From positions 828,588 to 892,587 of the forward strand of contig MNCI01006577.1 in the NCBI GenBank assembly GCA_015680685.1: a stretch of 64,000 bases of DNA, given 5' to 3'. A model generated the notes under the pieces. It made no database searches, was not told where the DNA came from, and saw only the letters and a program-made list of their open reading frames with translations. The stretch is from Gnetum montanum (taxonomy: Eukaryota > Streptophyta > Gnetopsida > Gnetales > Gnetaceae). A program made the translations under genes and the position numbers. Positions 59,730 through 64,000 of this stretch are shown here, one piece after another. Each line of letters opens with the position of its first letter. Position 1 is the stretch's first letter.

Positions 59730-62242
59730 TTAAAAAAATAACACAATGTAAATTATTTTAATAACCATACATAACCAATGAAATAGTATCTTCACCTTCA
59801 TTAAAAAATTTTCTTGCACAATTAGGGTTTGAAAGATTTTGTACAGTACATTTGGTAGGACTATTCCAATCAGAAAATATTTTTTTGCTTACCAATCCAT
59901 ATACATTACTTGAAAATACAAACTAAGATTCCAAAAATCCCATATGTTTTTCTATTTCTAAAATACTCTCCTTATCTATAGACAATGTCTTTGCTAATTT
60001 TGTTAGTATATTTTTAGGCTTATCAATTTTTGTTTCTCACTATGCATCTACTTTACCTTTGTTCACCTTCACTTGTTGCTTTGTATTATCCACAATGTCC
60101 ACCTTATTAGTGACATACCTTAGTTGATCCCAATATCTTTGGTGTCATTCCAAGTTTTGATGCATCTTCCTGGCTAGGGAACTAATGTGGTTGGAATGAA
60201 TTTAGTTCTATAGGAACTTGCAAATCCTAAAACTCATCTTGGAAGAAGAACTTGAATGCATTGGTAAGATCCTTCACCTTAATAAGAAATTTCATTGAGT
60301 TCATGCAAAAATTACCTAGGAAAAACCATTTACACTCACAAGATATACTAAAAGAAAATACCATTGAAACCATGTGCCAAGTGTTTAGCCTCAAACTATT
60401 TTAACTTTGCATAGCATATTCATCTTCCTTTTTCACAACTTGGACATAATTAACATCAGATATTTGTAAATCATTTTCCTATGAATTATTGAAATCGCCA
60501 TCTCTCTCATTTATGAAAGATCCTACAGCTTTCATTCTAGAATTATGCCAATAATATAGTTGTACCTTTGTCAAGCTTCATATAAGCCAGTCAATCCTTC
60601 AACATTCTCTATGTCTTATATCTCTTTAAAATTTTTCCTTCAAAAATGTATGTTATTACTTGATAGCATTATTTGTGTGTTCTTATGCATGGGAAACATC
60701 ATGGAATTCTTTAGTCCATATTCTTGTAAACAAATGATTAATGAAAAAATAAGCAATAAACAAATGGGCAAAGAGTCTATGATTGTGAATATGAACTTTT
60801 ATGTAATGATACTAAGGAATAGAAACTTACTAAATTTGTCTTCATTTAACCACTACTATTTTAAGTATTTAATAAATTTTGAGTTCTCTTGAAATCTATT
60901 AATAAATTTATCTATTTCCACAACAACATCTACAATAGTTTTGCATTCATTAACAAAATGATTAAGATGATCACCCACTGCTTACTCTGTTTTCCAAGTT
61001 CTCTAACTTTGGTTGCCAAGTGCTTCCTTCATGCCCTCCAAACATGCCAAATTCATAAAAGAAAATTTCTCCCAAAAATAGACCTAATAAATTATCAAGT
61101 TTTATCATACATTAAGATATCTCAAACCAAGGTAGCATGATTTCAAGTATGTTTTTAAATGCCTTAAAAGTTACCTCACTACATTCATTTCTACCTTTGA
61201 GTCATCTACTATGAAAGAATTTACTATTTAATTAGGCTCCTTAGCCTTACCTCTTCAATGGAGCTTTGAAATCCAACCTCTTATATTAATTTTGATGCAC
61301 CATGAGGATATCACCCATGCAATTAGAAGTTCATTATAATATGAATCAAAAGCCATCACCATATGAAGATGGAACTACAAAGAGAGCCTCACATTTGTAA
61401 TATTATAATCTCTTGTTCTTTTATAACACTAATAATTATTGAAATGGAATAATAGAATCCATTATTTAAACTTACACCATATTTGATGGTGTTGAAAGTA
61501 GAATCCATTAGCTATCATATTTTTGAGCATCCAAGATGATTGCAATCTGATGATCAATGGGACACCTTGTTCTTGGTTCTCTTGTTGTGGTAAAAGAAAA
61601 AAATCACTGGTCATTTGGTACCATAGCCAGGTACTGATTTTATCATGCTCACTTTTCTTTTAATTAGGGGTTACATTTTTACAAATGTTGCATATGTCTT
61701 TTTTAACAAGTAACATATCCCTCTTTCTTGATAACTCAAACTCTTGTCCTCCCTTTAAAATATCTTTGATATACTTCTCATAGATGATAGCTATTGGTAA
61801 TCCTTCTTTTCATAAATACACTATCTTCTTATGCACCTCACTGAAAATGTATATGGATTGTGAGTTTCTTTTATTTATCATGGAACCAAGTAAGCCACGA
61901 TAGTAAGCTCATGATGTGTTAACATGATTCATTTCTTTATATATAATACATGCAACATGATCTACTCCTCTCATATAATAAACTATGAAATAACATTGAC
62001 AACCAATCTTTCTTCCAATGTGATTTCTTTTTCTATCTTCCCTAGGTGCTATCCCTATAGTAACATTTGGTCCATACTCATAATAATAACTAATAAAAAA
62101 AACATATTCAAACAAGGTTCATAGTATTCTAAATTGTTAATCATTATATTATAGAACATTATTAGATATATATAAAATAGTTGTAGCTTACGTTATCTAG
62201 CTTCTCTAGTGGTTTGCTTGTGAGCGAGTTTTCTTTGTCCAT
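59730..62242 (-). pseudogene. Decayed MULE-transposase/SWIM zinc-finger gene
   Basis: Minus strand. A short first exon (62192-62242, MDKENSLTSKPLEKLDN) ends at a GTAAGC donor. After a TTTTTTATTAG acceptor (about 62085) comes GIAPREDRKRNHIGRKIGCQ (about 62055-61995), then NICKNVTPN and a segment ending WMLKNMIANG (about 61500). The MULE-like core follows in broken frames: MAFDSYYNELLIAWVISS, SFIVDDSKVEMNVVR (about 61215-61170) and an IWHVWRA helix near 61045. A SWIM zinc finger at 60345-60290 reads SCECKWFFLGNFCMNSMKFL, CxC then C-M-N where CxH is expected, so the last His ligand is lost. A basic tail follows to about 59760. Such genes are MULE transposases or domesticated relatives acting in the nucleus. 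Several stops and frame changes make it non-functional. Confidence 0.6.
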
Positions 62243-62529
62243 TTTTGTTGGTTTTTAGTTTTATAGAAAAATTTGCAATGAAAGATCTTAATCTTTTGTT
62301 TACCTTTAATAAAATCTTCTACTCCTTCTTTATATATCCAAGCAAATGCATCATCATAGAAATAAGACCATTGAATATCATCTTTTGAAAAATGCCTTGT
62401 TGGTAAATTTTGTATTTCTTATTGTTATGTTGTTTCCTAAAAACCTACATGCTATCATCTTCCTCACATTCTTCAAAGATTTTACACACTACATATCCAA
62501 CATATTTATATTTGAGATAGCATATTAAT

Positions 62530-64000
62530 CACTTACACAATATAAGATGACTAAAATAAGAGCATGCACTATACCTTATTAGAAAATGTTGTTCTAGAAG
62601 TCTTACATAACATACAATCTGTTCAACGTGGCATGGTTGGCTTTCAATGATAATGTGATTACCCATGCAATGATCTTCACTTCCTTGCCATGCTCTACAT
62701 CCTCCAAGATACTAAAGAAATGCATAAAATGAGGCAATAAATTGGTAAATTTTTTGTGATGACTTTTAATTTTTTAACTCATACCAATGTCACCTTATGC
62801 TTGTTGCATATAGAGTGCGAACCACATATAAAAATGCAAATCGAAGTTTACAGGATAAGTTGTGAGGGACTATGAATAGCAATGTAATGTAATCTAGACA
62901 GTGTGAACCAATGACAATAGCAACCTCATGTAATTCCAATTGGAAGATAGTTAGACCTTCTAGAAGGCCAAAAATGCTCAAGATTTACACCCACTAGAAG
63001 GCATGATACCTTCCAAAAGACTTCATTGCATAAACTACAAGATGCTACAAGTTGTAGTAGCTCACACTCTTCATAGTTAATTACTAATATGATTAAAAAA
63101 ATCCTAACATAAAATAGCTGAGACTAAAAATTAACACTCAAAACACAATAACCTCTTGGGATACCAACACTTCTCTTATAAACTTAATATTTAATTCGAA
63201 ATTTATGAATAGTAATTAGATGTTAGTTAAGTATGATGAGTTGGAAACCTACATATGATCTTAACAATCATAAAAGTTTTTATATTTGATAAATCAATAT
63301 AAGATGACTGAAATGAGAGCAAGTAGTGTACCTTATTAGCAAACACCATTCTAGAAGTCTTACACAATGTACAATTCATTTAGAGGTACATCTTCAAGCC
63401 CTTGACATTCTTAATGAAATATCTTTAGCAAGATTAGCCTTCAATGACAATGTGATTACTCATGCAATGCTCTTCACTCCCTCATCATGCTCTACATCCT
63501 CCTAGTGGTTAAAGAAATGCACAAAATAAGGTGGTTAATTATTTGCAATGGTTTTTATTTTTTACCTCATACCACATGATGTGACCTTATGTGTGTCACA
63601 TACAAACTATGGGCCACATATAAAAATGTGATTTGCATTTTAAAGGAACATTTGCAAGGGACTACGAGTAGCACTATCTTACAATCTAAAGAGTGTGAGG
63701 CAATGAAAATAACAATATCATGTAATTCCAACCTAAATATACTTTGACCTTTTGGAAGATCAAAAATACTTGAAATTTATGCCCACCAGAAGGCATGTTG
63801 CCTTCTAGAAGCCTGCAGGATATGGATTGTGAGATGCTTTTAGTAGCATTATCATGTAAACTCTGAATGTAAATATTGATATGAAAAAAAAAAACACCTA
63901 ACATATAGTAGCCAAGAATAAAAATTAACACCCAAGGCATAATAACCTCTTGGGATACCATCACTTCTATCGTAAACTTAGTATTTAATTCAAAAAGTTA
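62530..64000. repeat. Direct tandem duplication of ~0.77 kb
   Basis: Copy 1 (about 62530-63230) and copy 2 (about 63290-64000, cut by the window end) share AATATAAGATGAC (62540, 63298), AATGTGATTACCCATGCAATG (62650, 63445), CCACATATAAAAATG (62822, 63616), CCTTCTAGAAGGC (62956, 63787 region) and AACCTCTTGGGATACCA (63150, 63940). The shift is about 760-795 bp. No gene recognised in either copy. Confidence 0.8.

Overview
Plant nuclear DNA from a large, repeat-rich genome. All coding traces belong to plant families: Ty3/gypsy elements of the Tat lineage, a plant DUF247 C-terminus, a MULE/SWIM gene and a Ulp1-like protease with introns. The very long, nested and heavily decayed elements would suit a gymnosperm, but the species cannot be read from the sequence. 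I see no prokaryotic gene, operon or CRISPR array.

Layout. 1-396 is the 3' end of an LTR (element D). 458-1733 is a broken Ulp1-like gene. About 1735-49273 is one giant Tat-type retrotransposon (element A, + strand, roughly 19 kb once its insertions are removed). Element B (9524-20092, + strand, perfect 5-bp target duplication ATGGT) lies inside it. Element C (29158 to about 47190, - strand, roughly 18 kb) is inserted in A's pol. The right C/A junction carries a deletion that removed the start of C's 5' LTR and about 1.6 kb of A's RNase H/integrase. 49274-64000 is AT-rich flank: a 133/89-bp repeat array, an unassigned decayed reading frame, an assembly gap, a DUF247 tail, a decayed MULE/SWIM gene and a tandem duplication of about 0.77 kb.

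The most interesting result is the architecture of A and C. Both read LTR - leader - gag/protease - short TTAAACTAG-type repeats - an antisense, intron-containing gene - an array of 16-17 units of about 185 bp - more TTAAACTAG repeats - RT/RNase H/archaeal-type RNase H/integrase - a third TTAAACTAG block - polypurine tract - LTR. In A the antisense gene can be followed through about ten exons with GT-AG borders. The reading frame is kept exactly across exons 2-3-4 and across exons 7-8-9. C holds a deleted version in the same place and orientation relative to the element. B is a smaller relative without antisense gene, array or integrase.

The elements are related but not identical. They share LTR starts (TGAAACACCA), a polypurine tract (CAAGAGGGGCCA type), a leader motif (AGCGCTAGAAGGAGG), a DDG protease centre, and a hairpin near the LTR 3' end whose stem stays paired in every copy here. 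All copies are dead, mostly through Gln or Arg codons turned into stops by C-to-T change.
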